From Streptomyces violascens (lineage in GTDB: Bacteria > Actinomycetota > Actinomycetes > Streptomycetales > Streptomycetaceae): a stretch of DNA of 64,000 nt. Numbering within the stretch: the stretch's first letter is position 1; every line of letters begins with the position of its first letter. Below are positions 41,236-51,612 of this stretch, in pieces. The DNA lies in the NCBI RefSeq assembly GCF_014649955.1, contig NZ_BMUA01000009.1, positions 214,251 to 278,250 of the forward strand, written 5' to 3'. A model generated the notes under the pieces. It searched no databases and had not been told where the DNA came from. It saw only the letters and a list, made by a program, of their open reading frames with translations. Made by a program: the position numbers and the translations under genes.

Positions 41236-44200
41236 ATGCGCTGGTCTATGCGCAGATCAACTCGACGGCTGTGGTGGGGGCGGTAACGCTGTCCCTGCTG
41301 GGCGGTGGTGTCGCCGTAGGGGCGGTTCCGGGGCGTGATGGTGAGGCCTCGCTCGGGGCTCCAGCTACATGGTCTGGAAAGTCCCGGACGTCTAAGCCGC
41401 TGGTGCCGGCCAAGCCCGCGACGCGCGCTGAGCGGCAAGAACAGGTGGCGGGAGACCGATTGCTGGCAGGGTCGCCAACCAGCGTGCGGCAGTCACAAGC
41501 AGCACGAGAAGCGGCTGCGAAAGCTGCGAAAGCCAGTGGGCATCCTTCGGCCCCGGGAGCGGATGCCAAGGACCTACTCAAATCACAGCAGCTCACACAA
41601 CCCGGATTTCAGTCGCTGCCATCTCGTGGTGCTGCGCCCTCGGCGATGGCTGCTCCACCCGTTGGCGCGACAGGGCCCCAGTTCGAAGGGGCAGTCTGGA
41701 GCACCATCGACATCACCCCTGATCCAGGTACGAATCTGCGGCCGGATGGGGTGGCCCAGGCGATTACAGCCAATCCGCCGACGGACCCGCAGTTGACGAT
41801 GCCGTACGTGCGTCCCGGGCGGACGACATTTGCGGTTTCGGCGGGTTGGGCTGGGCCCAATCAGTCCGATCCGATGATGACGCGGATCGAGTTGTATCGG
41901 GCCTCGGACAATCAATTGGCCATCACCAGGCTTAGCAGCAAGGACTCGGTGGGACCAGGTGGGACCGGTGGGATGTGCCTGCAATGGCTACCGAAGCTGC
42001 CGGGACTCCCGGAGTTCCCGCACCTGTGTTACTGGGCGATGCACGACGGCGGGCTGCAGGCCGGCACGCGTTACTACGCCAAAGTGTCCTACGCCACGCA
42101 GATGACGAACCACTGGTACAAGGTGCCGGGAACGGAGCGCACCTACCGGGAGTACTGGCTGCCGACAGCGTGGAGCGCTTCGGCTACCACCGCCGCGACC
42201 GAAGCCCTGTACACCCCCGGCGTCCCGGATGACATGGGCGGTTCTTGTACGTGCTCGTACCAGAACTATGCAGCTGATCCCGTCAATACAGCATCAGGTG
42301 CTGTGACCGAGTCGGCCACGGATGCCAGCGTGCCGGGCCTGGGTCTGCCGTTCACACTCTTGCGTTCATACCGGTCGAATTCCAGTGGGGCGGGCGGTCT
42401 GCTAGGTAAGGGCTGGGCGCTGTCATTTGAATCCCGGCTCAGCGTGGAGAGCAGCAAGGCGACACTGGTCGACAGTGACGGTGCGCAGATCGTCTTCGCC
42501 AAGAACGCTGATGGGTCGTTCACAGCGCCGAAGCCGGTTCGATTCACCCTGGCGTCGTCATCCGGCGGTTACACCGTGACGGCACTGGACGGCAGTAGCC
42601 GCGGCTTCGACGGTTCAGGGCGCCTCACCTCTGTGCGCGACAGCGATGGTCGTGGCCTCGCGCTCACTTACGACGGCTCTCGCCTGGGCACCGTTGTGGA
42701 CGCGGCGGGGCACCCCGCGAAGTTCACAATCGACGGTGTGACCGGACGGCTGTCGCAAGTGACCTTGGACGATGGCCGCAAGGTCGTCTACACCTATGCG
42801 AACGGCCAGTTGGAGACCGCGACCGGTGTGGACGGGGGTGTCACCAAGTACACCTACGACGCAGGTGGCCGACTGGCCACGATCGTGGATCCGAACGGAA
42901 ACACGGTCGCCCGAAACACCTATGATGCCGCGTCCGGGCGCATCACCCAGCAGCTCGATGCAGCGGGTAAGAAGTACACCTTCGCCTGGACTCCCGAGGA
43001 GAGCGCACCGGCTGGCTCCGGTCAGTCCGACATGACCGACCCCTCAGGCGGCGTCTGGACCGACGTCTATGAGGCCGGGGTGCTCACAGGGCACTACGAC
43101 CCGGTGGGTAACCGGCCAAGCCGTGGCTACGACCAGCAACTCAACCCGGTGACCATGACAGATGGCAACGGCAAGAAGACGACCAGTGCATATGACGCTC
43201 GGGGCAACGTAGCTTCCTCCGTTTTGGACGGAGTCACCGAGAAGTGGTCGTTTGACGGCAATGATCGGCTGACGTCGCATACTGATGGCAGGGGCGGCAC
43301 CACGTCGTACGAGTACGACGGCGCCTCCAGCCGTGTCACCTCAGCCAAGTCGCCTGCCGGAGAGACCCGGGCGGCCTACACCTCCAGCGGCCAGCCAGAG
43401 AAGGTGACGTCCCCCGATGGCCGTATCGTCACCTACGCGTACGACGCAGCGGGGCATTTGACCTCGGCAACCAATGCCACGGGTGACAAGACCACGTACA
43501 CCTATGACGCGCAGAGCCGACTGAAGACTCAGACGGACCCGCGGGGCAACGTCAGCGGTGCCACTCCGGCCCAGTACACCACGACGTACGACTACTGGCC
43601 CTCGGGCCAGCTGAAGACGGTCACCGATCCGCTTGGTTATGTCACGGCGTACACGTATGACGCCAACGGCAACACGAAGACGGTCACTGACGCCCTGAAG
43701 CAAGTCGTGGCCTACGAGTACGACGCTTTCAACCGCGTCACCAAGGTGACGGCTCCTGGTGGACGGACCACGGTCACCACGTACGACGACCGCGGCAACG
43801 TGGCTTCGACCACTGATCCGGCCGGTGCGAAGACGACGTACGTCTATGACGCAGCCAATCGGCTCGCTTCCCAGACCTCGCCGCGCGGCAATGTGCCGGG
43901 GACCGATGCCGGCAAGTTCACTACCACGTACGGCTACGACAAGAATGGCAACCTGACCCAGACGGTGGACCCGACGGGTGCCGTCACCTCGACTGCCTAC
44001 GACGCGTTCAACCGGCCCACCCTGGTCACGGACGCTCTCGGGCAGGCCACGAAAAGCGAGTACGACGCCGCCGGCAACCTCCTCCGGTCCACCGACCCGC
44101 TCGGCAAGACCACGGCCTACACGTACACCACGTCCAACCTGCAGGAGACGGTGACCAATCCGCTGGGAAAGACCACGCGGTACGGCTACGACGGTGACGG

Positions 44201-47200
44201 CCACCGCACCAGCGTCACCAGCCCCAGTGGAGCCAAGAGCACCTGGTCGTTCGATGCCAACGGACGTTTGAAGTCGCAGACCGAGGCACGTGGCAACGCC
44301 ACCGGTGCCGATCCGGCCAAGTTCACCACTACCTACGGCTTTGACGCGGCTGGTAACCAGACCACTGTCACTAACCCGCTCGGCGAGCGCACCACCACCG
44401 CGTACAACGCACTGAACCAGGCTGTATCCGTCACCAATCCGCTCGGCCAGGTCACCGCGACCGGCTACGACGAACTCGGGCGCATCGCGAAGGTCACCGC
44501 GCCGGATGGCGGAGTGACCAGCTACAGCTACAACGCCACAGGCGAAGTCGCCACCCGCAAGGACCCCAACGGACACACCACCACCTACGACTACGACGAC
44601 GCCGGCCGACAAGCCGCTGTCACCGACCCGCTCGGCCGTAAGCAGACCATCGGCTACGACCCGGACGGCAACCCCATCACCCGCACCAACGCGCGCGGGA
44701 TCACCGTCACCACCACGTTCGACGCCCGGAATCTTCCGGCGGGCACGAAGTACAGCGACAACACCCCGTCCGTGTCGGAGGCTTACGACGCGATCGGGCA
44801 GCGGCGTTCGATCACTGATGCCACTGGCAGCCGCACCCTGGACTACGACAAGGCAGGCCGGCTGACCGCCGTTACGCCGGCCAAGGGCAAGGGCTCCTTC
44901 GGCTACACCTATGACGACGCCGGGCGCTTGACTTCCACCACCATGGATCCCGTCACGCCGGCAGCGCTGGACTGGAGCGGGGCTGCCCAGACGGCTTCTG
45001 GGGATCTCAACGGTGACGGCATCACCGACGTGATCCGCACCGACGCGAAGGGGGGGTTGCGGACCTTCCTGGGGCGCCCCGACGGCACCTTCACTGAAGG
45101 CTCGACCCTGGCTGGATCCGGAACCGGGTTCCAGCAACTGTTCGTCGGTGAGTACACCTCGGACGGCAAGCCCGACCTTCTGGCTCTCGACAAGGCGGGG
45201 CGCCTACTGCGCTTCAGCGGTGACGGCAAGGGAGGCTTTGCCGCCCCCTCGAACCTGGGTGCCGGGTGGGGCTCCTTCTCCCTGAGCCCGGGAGACTTCA
45301 ACAACGACGGCAAGCCGGACCTCATGGCCGTCGACACCGTCGGCAACCACCTGTTCTTCTACCCTGGCAACGGCGCCGGCGGATTCGGCGACCGCAAGGA
45401 CCTCGGTAACGGCTGGGGCTCCTTCCGGCTCACCCTGATCGATGTCAATGCCGACAACAAGCCCGACGTCCTGGCCATCGACCCCTCCACCGGCCACTTC
45501 TACCTGTACCCCGGTACCGGCGCCGGCGGATTCGGTGACCGCAAGGACCTCGGCGGCGGCTGGGGCGCCATGCGCCTGGTGTCCGGCGAGTTCAACAACG
45601 ACAGCCAGCCCGACCTCCTCGCCCTCAACACCAGCTCACACCGCCTGTACGTCTACCCGGGAGCCGGCAACGGCGGCTTCAAGGACCCCATCCAGCAGAC
45701 CGACGACTGGACCCCCTACGGCGACCCGGCGCCCGGCAAATTCGACGGCGACAAGAACCTCGACATCGCCGCCGCCGACACCAGCGGCAAGCTCCGCATC
45801 TGGAAGGGCGACGGCCAGGGCCACCTGACCGGTGCCGCCGTCGCCACCACTCCCGCTGGCGGCTCGAAGACCAGCTATGCCTATAACGACGACGGCCAGC
45901 GCATCTCCGAGACAACCGCTACGGGCACCATCAACTACAGCTACGACCCGGCCGGCAACCTGACCACGACCCAGCTCCCCGCCACCAATGGCTATACGGA
46001 GCAGCGCTCCTACGACAATGCCGGCCGCCTTGCCGCCATCAGCAGTGTCAAGGGAATGTCGACGCTGGCCAGCTGGTCGCAGGTATTCGATGGTGCGGGG
46101 CAGCCAGCCCGGATCGACGTCACCCGCGCCGGGAAGCCCGCCAGCTACCAGTACTACACCTATGACCCGGCAGGCCGGCTCCTCACCGACTGCTCGTCCG
46201 TCACGAAGGCGGACACGTGCCCGGACGCCGGTTCGGCCATGACGTTCAGCTATGACCCCGTCGGCAACCGCAAGACCCAGAACAAGGCCGGCGCCACCAC
46301 CACCTACACCTACGACAACGCCGACCAGCTGACGCAGACGGTCACCGGCTCCACCACCCGCGCATTCACCTACGACGCCGACGGCAACCAGACCGGCGCC
46401 GGGGGCGACACGTTCGCCTACGACGCCAACAACCGCCTCACCGCCGCCGCTTCAAACGGCGCCAGCTACTCGTACACGTACGACGCGGACGGCAACCGGG
46501 CCACAGCCTCCAAGGACGGCAGCGGTCTCCAGCGCAGCACGGTCTGGGACATCAACCACTCCCTGCCCCTCGCGGCCGCCGACTACAACAGCAGCGGCGC
46601 CCTGAGCGCCCAATACCAGTACAACCCGCTCGGCCAGATCCAGGCTCAGACCACCGACGCCGGGACCTACTACCACCACCGCGACCTGATCGGCTCGGTC
46701 ACCGACCTCACCGACACGAACGGCGCTCTCCAGACCAGCTACAGCTACACCGCCTTCGGTGAAGTCACCCAGGCCAATACAGCCGTTGCCCCGCCGGCAA
46801 ACCCCTTCACCTACACCGGCGAATACCGCGAACCGACCACCAGCGCCGCCGGCTACTACCTCCGCGCCCGCAACTACAGCCCCGACACTGGCCGCTTCAC
46901 CAGCCAGGACCCCTACAACCCGAGCCAGGAAACTCCCTACGGCACGCCCTACGGATACGTTGAAAACGCCCCGACCAACCGGACCGACCCCAGCGGCATG
47001 TGCAGCGTCTGGGCAGACGTCAAGGACTTCTTCAACGGAAGAGTCGGAACCAAAAGCGACTGCAGCAAGGAAGACCACAAGAACGCCCAGCAGGGCGGCA
47101 CAGGCGCCGTAGCAAAGGGATCCGCCGACGCCCTGAGTAAGGATCTCATCCAGCAGTTCGGCGGCGCAGGAACCGGAATAGTGGACGGAATGTCCTTCGG

Positions 47201-47636
47201 GGCATTCAGCTACATGGATCCGTATGCGGCATGCCTCAGCCAAACTGATGGCTACAACTATGGTCTGTACGGCTCCATGGTGCCCTTCCCTTTGAGCGGC
47301 GGGCCCAGGGCGGCGACGGAAGGTGGACTGTGGGCAGCCGCAAGGGTCAACCTACCCTCATGGAAGGCAGTCGCTGTTGATATGGTGCATGTCTTGGAGA
47401 GGCACACCGCGAACGGGAAGATATACAAGCAGAGCGGGATAAAGACGAAGTTCCCCGATTCGTGGTCTCCGGCAAAGATCGAAAAGGCAGTCCTCAACGC
47501 CTACCGGTTCGGCCGCAGCGTAAAGACCCAAGGGTCGCGAATCCAACTTCAAGGCATGACCGACGGTCTGATGATCGAAATGTGGTTCGACAGGGCCACA
47601 AATTTGATCGAGACGGCATATCCGATTTGGCGGTGA
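41236..47636 (+). CDS. RHS-repeat polymorphic toxin (signal peptide frameshifted)
   Basis: A giant secreted protein of about 2130 residues. ATG 41236 with GGGGAGGG encodes MRWSMRRSTRRLWWG, then hits TAA at 41284. Adding one G to the five-G run at 41276-41280 joins it to AVTLSLLGGGVAVGAVP and the long frame, giving a normal signal peptide. As written, the long frame has only weak TTG/GTG starts. Next come a Cys-containing N-domain, a DUF6531-type opening (ASVPGLGLPFTLLRSYRSN), many YD repeats (42.5-44.9 kb), an embedded FG-GAP block (45.0-45.8 kb), more YD repeats, and the RHS core ending YYLRARNYSPDTGRFTSQDP at ~46.9 kb. The variable tail ends in HVLERHTANGK ... KFPDSWSPAKI ... ETAYPIW, resembling an EndoU-like RNase toxin. 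The immunity gene overlaps the stop. Confidence 0.85.
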
Positions 47637-48070
47637 CCGTGAGATTCGAAATCTGCCACACCGAAGAGTCCATGGAAATTTCAGCAGCCGCAACAGTGTG
47701 GGGCGGGGTTTGGGTAAACCTGGACGGGTGCGGGTTTCCCGAAGCTGACTGGAACGACCTGCCGGTGGCGCTGGCTTGCGAATTTTTGCGAGTGAGTGAC
47801 AGGATCCGGCGCGCCGAATTCAAGTCCCATCGAGTCCACTTTTTCGATGGTCCGTTTTGGGTGGAATTCGAGAGGGTGGGTGAGGGAAAGGTTGAGGTAT
47901 CTGTCGGAGGGGGCAGCCCCCGGAACGTCGTACTGCCTTCCGGTGATGTGGTAGCGGCTATAAGGTCGTATTCCGCTGCAATTCTTACCTCGTGCCTACG
48001 TAGAGGTTGGGGCGATACTGCGGATGTGCGGGACCTGAAGGCCCTTCATGGGGATTCACCAGGAATCTGA
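47633..48070 (+). CDS. Probable immunity protein of the RHS toxin
   Basis: A 145-residue unrecognised protein (begins VTVRFEICHTEESMEISAAA; includes FFDGPFWVEFERVGEGKVEVSVGGG). Its GTG at 47633 overlaps the RHS stop as GTGA; GTG 47639 is an alternative. Tight coupling, small size, lower GC than the core genes and position directly after the variable toxin tip are the usual hallmarks of a cognate immunity gene. A strong hairpin follows 90 bp later. The immunity role is inferred from position only. Confidence 0.7.
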   Translation: MTVRFEICHTEESMEISAAATVWGGVWVNLDGCGFPEADWNDLPVALACEFLRVSDRIRRAEFKSHRVHFFDGPFWVEFERVGEGKVEVSVGGGSPRNVVLPSGDVVAAIRSYSAAILTSCLRRGWGDTADVRDLKALHGDSPGI

Positions 48071-48159
48071 GGGGTAGCTCTTCGCCGGTTCTTTCCGTAC
48101 CGAAACGTCGAATGGGCGCTGGTCCGTTCGCGAGTTCGCGTCGTTGAACAACTGCCATC

Positions 48160-48193
48160 ATGGAGCCTCCGCCTCTCAAGGTGGAGGCTCCAT
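48160..48193 (+). terminator. Terminator after toxin-immunity unit
   Basis: An 11-bp perfect stem ATGGAGCCTCC (48160-48170) / GGAGGCTCCAT (48183-48193) has a 12-nt loop and is followed by CGGCTTTCC. Confidence 0.75.
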
Positions 48194-48511
48194 CGGCTTT
48201 CCAATGGTAGCTCAGCTGCCCTTCACGTCGACGCGGCACGCACCTTGTCCGTGCGCAGGTTCGTTGGTATCGCCGTATCAAGTTCTCTTGGCTCCGACAG
48301 TCGTTCGATCGGAGTCGACGGTGACCTGCTTCAAGCGGCTCAGCGGCGGGGAATAGGACGTCGGGAGCCCAGGTGGGTCCCCGACCGCAGATTCGAGCTG
48401 GCGCCAAAAGACCTTGGAACCGTGGATCTCCGTGCGTGCCTCCCACCCCGGTGCTGCTGTGCCCGCCCGGGCATGTCCCCACGAATTGACGGAGTCCGGG
48501 GCCCGGTAATC

Positions 48512-48897
48512 TCACCGGGAAATATCTACCGGCAGCGGGTAGACCTTCCCCTGTTTGAACAGCTTCGTGAACGCCGCCGCGTCATAGTTCCACTTCGTCC
48601 CGCTGATCCGCTGCGGGTTCTCCAGGGCTCGGCACCGCCGGTCACGGAAGTCTGCCAAATCCTGCTCAGTTGCCTCCCGCCACAGCACCCACGCGACGAC
48701 AAAGACTCAAGAAGCATTCGGATGTCCCTGATTTAATTACGCTCCGATTCCCGTTCCGGATTCCGGAATTCTCTGGACCGTGCGAGATCCGGCAGACTCG
48801 TGTCGATCATGCCGTCCGGTCTCAGGTAGACAGGATCACCTGGCTTCAGGTCGATCCGGGCCACTGCTTCCGGCGGCTCCCGGTATCCCGAGTACAC
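48512..48897 (-). pseudogene. Tyrosine recombinase (integrase) N-terminal remnant
   Basis: From GTG 48897 the minus strand reads VYSGYREPPEAVARIDLKPG then DPVYLRPDGMIDTSLPDLAR up to an in-frame TAA at 48735. After the stop the same frame gives IRDIRMLLESLSSRG. A shift of frame then restores LWREATEQDLADFRDRRCRA and GTKWNYDAAAFTKLFKQGKV, ending at TGA 48512. This resembles the N-terminal arm and SAM-like domain of Streptomyces phage-type integrases. The catalytic Arg/His/Tyr domain is missing. Confidence 0.6.
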
Positions 48898-49003
48898 CCT
48901 CAGATGGCAGGCCCCACTGCGCCGCCTCCGGCATTCTCGCCACTCGCCACATGCTCTACTCGGGCCCCTTCTGGAATGCGCTCAATCATCAGGCGAAGGA
49001 GAC

Positions 49004-49201
49004 ATGCCGTGCGTGAACGCTGCCTATGTCCGGCATCCGCAGTTCGAGCAGTCCCTGGAGGTGCTGCGCTCGGCCGGGGTGACGGTGCTGTACGGCGACG
49101 GCGGTTTCGTACCGAATCAGCCGGGCGAGCGAAGCCCCGGGGGCTATCCGTGGCGGATCGCGCTGGATGCGGTTGAGGCGGGGGCCGGACCCCGCTCGTA
49201 G
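49004..49201 (+). pseudogene. Truncated third flavoprotein copy
   Basis: It encodes MPCVNAAYVRHPQFEQSLEV through WRIALDAVEAGAGPRS, nearly identical to residues 118-180 of flavoprotein 1. An AAGGAG lies just before the ATG, so it might be translated as 65 residues, but the flavin-binding N-terminal two-thirds are absent. It is the right copy of the direct repeat at 39392. Confidence 0.75.
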
Positions 49202-49314
49202 TGCGGAGGCCTCCGCCCCGCCCCGCCCCCGCGGCCCCGGAAAGCCGGGCGGAACCGGCCCCCAGCGCGCCCCGCATGGCCAAGGCGCCCCGGCCGATCG
49301 GGTAGAACATACGG

Positions 49315-49929
49315 GTGAACGCACCCCGCCGCCGCAACACCGCTCCGCCCCGCGAGGAGGTGCTCGTCGCCGCCATGGCCACGATCGCCGAACGCGGACT
49401 CGACGGGCTCACCATGGCCGGGCTCGGCCGCGAGGTCGGCATGTCCAGCGGGCACCTCCTCTACTACTTCCGCAGCAAGGACGAGCTGCTGCTCCAGACC
49501 CTGGAGTGGAGCGAGGGCCGGCTCGGCGAGGAGCGCCGCGGCCTGCTCGCGCGGCCCGGCACGGCCCGCGAGCGCCTGGACGCCTACATCGACCTGTACG
49601 TCCCCGACGGGCCGCGCGATCCGCACTGGATCCTGTGGCTCGAGGTCTGGAACCGCTCGCAGAACGCCGACCACGCCGCCCGCGCCCGCCAGGCCGCCAT
49701 CGAGGGCGCCTGGCACCGCGACCTGGTCGCGATAGTCGCCGAGGGCGTCTCGCGCGGCGAGTTCCGCCGGGTGGACGCCGACCGCTTCGCGGCCCGCCTG
49801 CGCGCCCTGCTCGACGGGTTCAGCGTGCACGTCGCGGTCGGCCTGCCCGGCACCGGACGGTCCCAAGTCCTCGACCACGTGAGGGAGTTCGTGGACGAGT
49901 CGCTGATGCGGGGAACACAACGCACGTAA
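49315..49929 (+). CDS. TetR-family transcriptional regulator
   Basis: A 204-residue TetR protein with helix-turn-helix RGLDGLTMAGLGREVGMSSGHLLYYFRSKDELL, followed by a BetI-like C-terminal region (ARERLDAYIDLYVPDGPRDPHWILWLEVWNRS). It starts at GTG 49315. The MHS transporter gene begins 65 bp downstream on the same strand and is the probable target or operon partner. It marks the return to core-like gene content after the island. Confidence 0.9.
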   Translation: MNAPRRRNTAPPREEVLVAAMATIAERGLDGLTMAGLGREVGMSSGHLLYYFRSKDELLLQTLEWSEGRLGEERRGLLARPGTARERLDAYIDLYVPDGPRDPHWILWLEVWNRSQNADHAARARQAAIEGAWHRDLVAIVAEGVSRGEFRRVDADRFAARLRALLDGFSVHVAVGLPGTGRSQVLDHVREFVDESLMRGTQRT

Positions 49930-49994
49930 GTAGGCCCGATCGTTGCGCCCGCACGCCTTGTCGGCCGTGCGGGCCTGCGCCAAGGTCAGCGTCC

Positions 49995-51308
49995 ATGGGA
50001 CGAGAGCACTGGAAGAAGATCTGGGTCGGTTCGGCCGGCAACATGGTCGAGTGGTTCGACTGGTTCGTGTACGCCACGTTCGCCGTGTACTTCGCGGACG
50101 CGTTCTTCCCGAAGGGCAACGAGACCGCCAACCTCATGAACACCATGGGGATCTTCGCGGTCGGCTTCTTCATGCGGCCGGTCGGCGGCTGGCTGCTCGG
50201 CCGGATCGGCGACCGCAAGGGCCGCAAGGCGGCGCTCACCCTGACCGTCACCCTCATGTCGGCCTCCGCGATCCTGATCGCGGTCGCGCCGACGTACGCG
50301 GTCGCCGGATACGGGGGAGTGGCCGTCCTCCTGGTCGCCCGGCTCCTCCAGGGCCTTTCGGTCGGCGGCGAGTACGCCGCCAGCGCGACCTACCTCACCG
50401 AGGCCTCCGACCCGAAGAAGCGCGGCTTCGCCTCCAGCTTCCAGTACGTGTCGATGACCGCGGGCCAGCTCCTCGGCCTCGGCCTCCAGATCGTCATGCA
50501 GCGCAACCTCTCGGACGCGGCCCTGCACAGCTGGGGCTGGCGCGTCCCCTTCATCGTCGGCGCGCTCGGCGCGGCCGTCGTCTTCTACCTGCGCCGCTCC
50601 ATGCTGGAGACCGAGGTGTACGAGGACTCGGGCGCCGCCCACGACGCGGACCGGGGCACACTGAAGGCGCTGTGGGCGCACAAGCGCGAGGCGCTGCTCG
50701 TCATGGCGCTCACCATGGGCGGCACCGTCGCGTACTACACGTACACGACGTATCTGACGAAGTTCCTGTCCAAGAGCGCGGGCATGGACAAGTCGACCGC
50801 CTCACTCGTCAGCTTCTGCGCGCTGTTCGTGTTCATGTGCATCCAGCCGCTGGCGGGCGCGCTCTCCGACCGGATCGGGCGCCGCCCGCTCCTGATCACC
50901 TTCGCCGGCGGCTCCACCTTCCTGACCGTGCCGATCATGACCATGCTCAGGCACGCGGGCACCTTCTGGCCGGCCTTCGGCCTCGCGCTGCTCGCTCTGG
51001 TCGTCGTCACCGGCTACACCTCGATCAACGCCTGCGTGAAGGCCGAGCTCTTCCCGACCGGCATCCGCGCGCTCGGCGTCGCCCTGCCGTACGCGATTGC
51101 GAACGCGCTGTTCGGCGGGACGGCCGAATACGTGGCGCTCTGGTTCAAGCAGGCGGGCATCGAGTCCGGCTTCTACTGGTACGTGGCGGGATGTGCGGCG
51201 GTGTCCCTGGTCGTCTACCTGACCATGCGGGAGACCCGCGATATCGATCTCAACCGGGTCAAAGACGAACCCGGGCGAACGCAAGCGGAACCGGTTCCTT
51301 CGAATTAG
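49995..51308 (+). CDS. MFS transporter, metabolite:H+ symporter (MHS) family
   Basis: A 437-residue, 12-helix permease. It begins KKIWVGSAGNMVEWFDWFVYATFA, the MHS hallmark, and has the loop 2-3 motif GRIGDRKGRKAAL and its repeat in the second half, GALSDRIGRRPLL. RLLQGLSVGGEYAASATYL is also typical. Family members import dicarboxylates, 2-oxoglutarate, shikimate or compatible solutes with protons; the exact substrate is not evident. ATG 49995 was chosen as the start of the conserved N-terminus. Confidence 0.92.
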   Translation: MGREHWKKIWVGSAGNMVEWFDWFVYATFAVYFADAFFPKGNETANLMNTMGIFAVGFFMRPVGGWLLGRIGDRKGRKAALTLTVTLMSASAILIAVAPTYAVAGYGGVAVLLVARLLQGLSVGGEYAASATYLTEASDPKKRGFASSFQYVSMTAGQLLGLGLQIVMQRNLSDAALHSWGWRVPFIVGALGAAVVFYLRRSMLETEVYEDSGAAHDADRGTLKALWAHKREALLVMALTMGGTVAYYTYTTYLTKFLSKSAGMDKSTASLVSFCALFVFMCIQPLAGALSDRIGRRPLLITFAGGSTFLTVPIMTMLRHAGTFWPAFGLALLALVVVTGYTSINACVKAELFPTGIRALGVALPYAIANALFGGTAEYVALWFKQAGIESGFYWYVAGCAAVSLVVYLTMRETRDIDLNRVKDEPGRTQAEPVPSN

Positions 51309-51393
51309 TGCAGGTCGGGGGCGCCCGGATGGTGAGACCCCCCCTCCGGGTGCCGGACCCGTATGGCAGACTGCGAGCGTGCTCGCTTCCCGC

Positions 51394-51435
51394 ATGATTA
51401 TGGACAGCAGCGCGCCGGTCCGCAGTGATCGCTGA
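51394..51435 (+). CDS. Possible leader ORF upstream of cimA
   Basis: A 13-codon ORF (MIMDSSAPVRSDR), with an in-frame GTG at 51379 that would extend it, precedes an intrinsic terminator and cimA. It has only one Ile and one Val, so it is a weaker attenuation candidate than the ilvB leader. Confidence 0.3.
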   Translation: MIMDSSAPVRSDR

Positions 51436-51484
51436 ACCGTGGCACAACCCGCGGCAGCGGCCATCGTGCCCCAGACCCGCGCGC

Positions 51485-51513
51485 AGACCTCTCGCACCCG
51501 CGAGGGGTCTTTT
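51485..51513 (+). terminator. Terminator/attenuator before cimA
   Basis: AGACCTCTCGC (51485-51495) pairs with GCGAGGGGTCT (51500-51510) with one G-U and a 4-nt loop, followed by TTT. It is about 100 nt before cimA on the same strand, so it either ends the MHS message or attenuates cimA. Confidence 0.75.
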
Positions 51514-51612
51514 CGTTTACCGGCCCCACCACGGCCGGGGCGAGGAGCGCGGCGACGGGGGCAAGTGGAGCCATGAGTTCGGAGCCACTCACCCGACAGG
51601 AGTCAGATCAGC

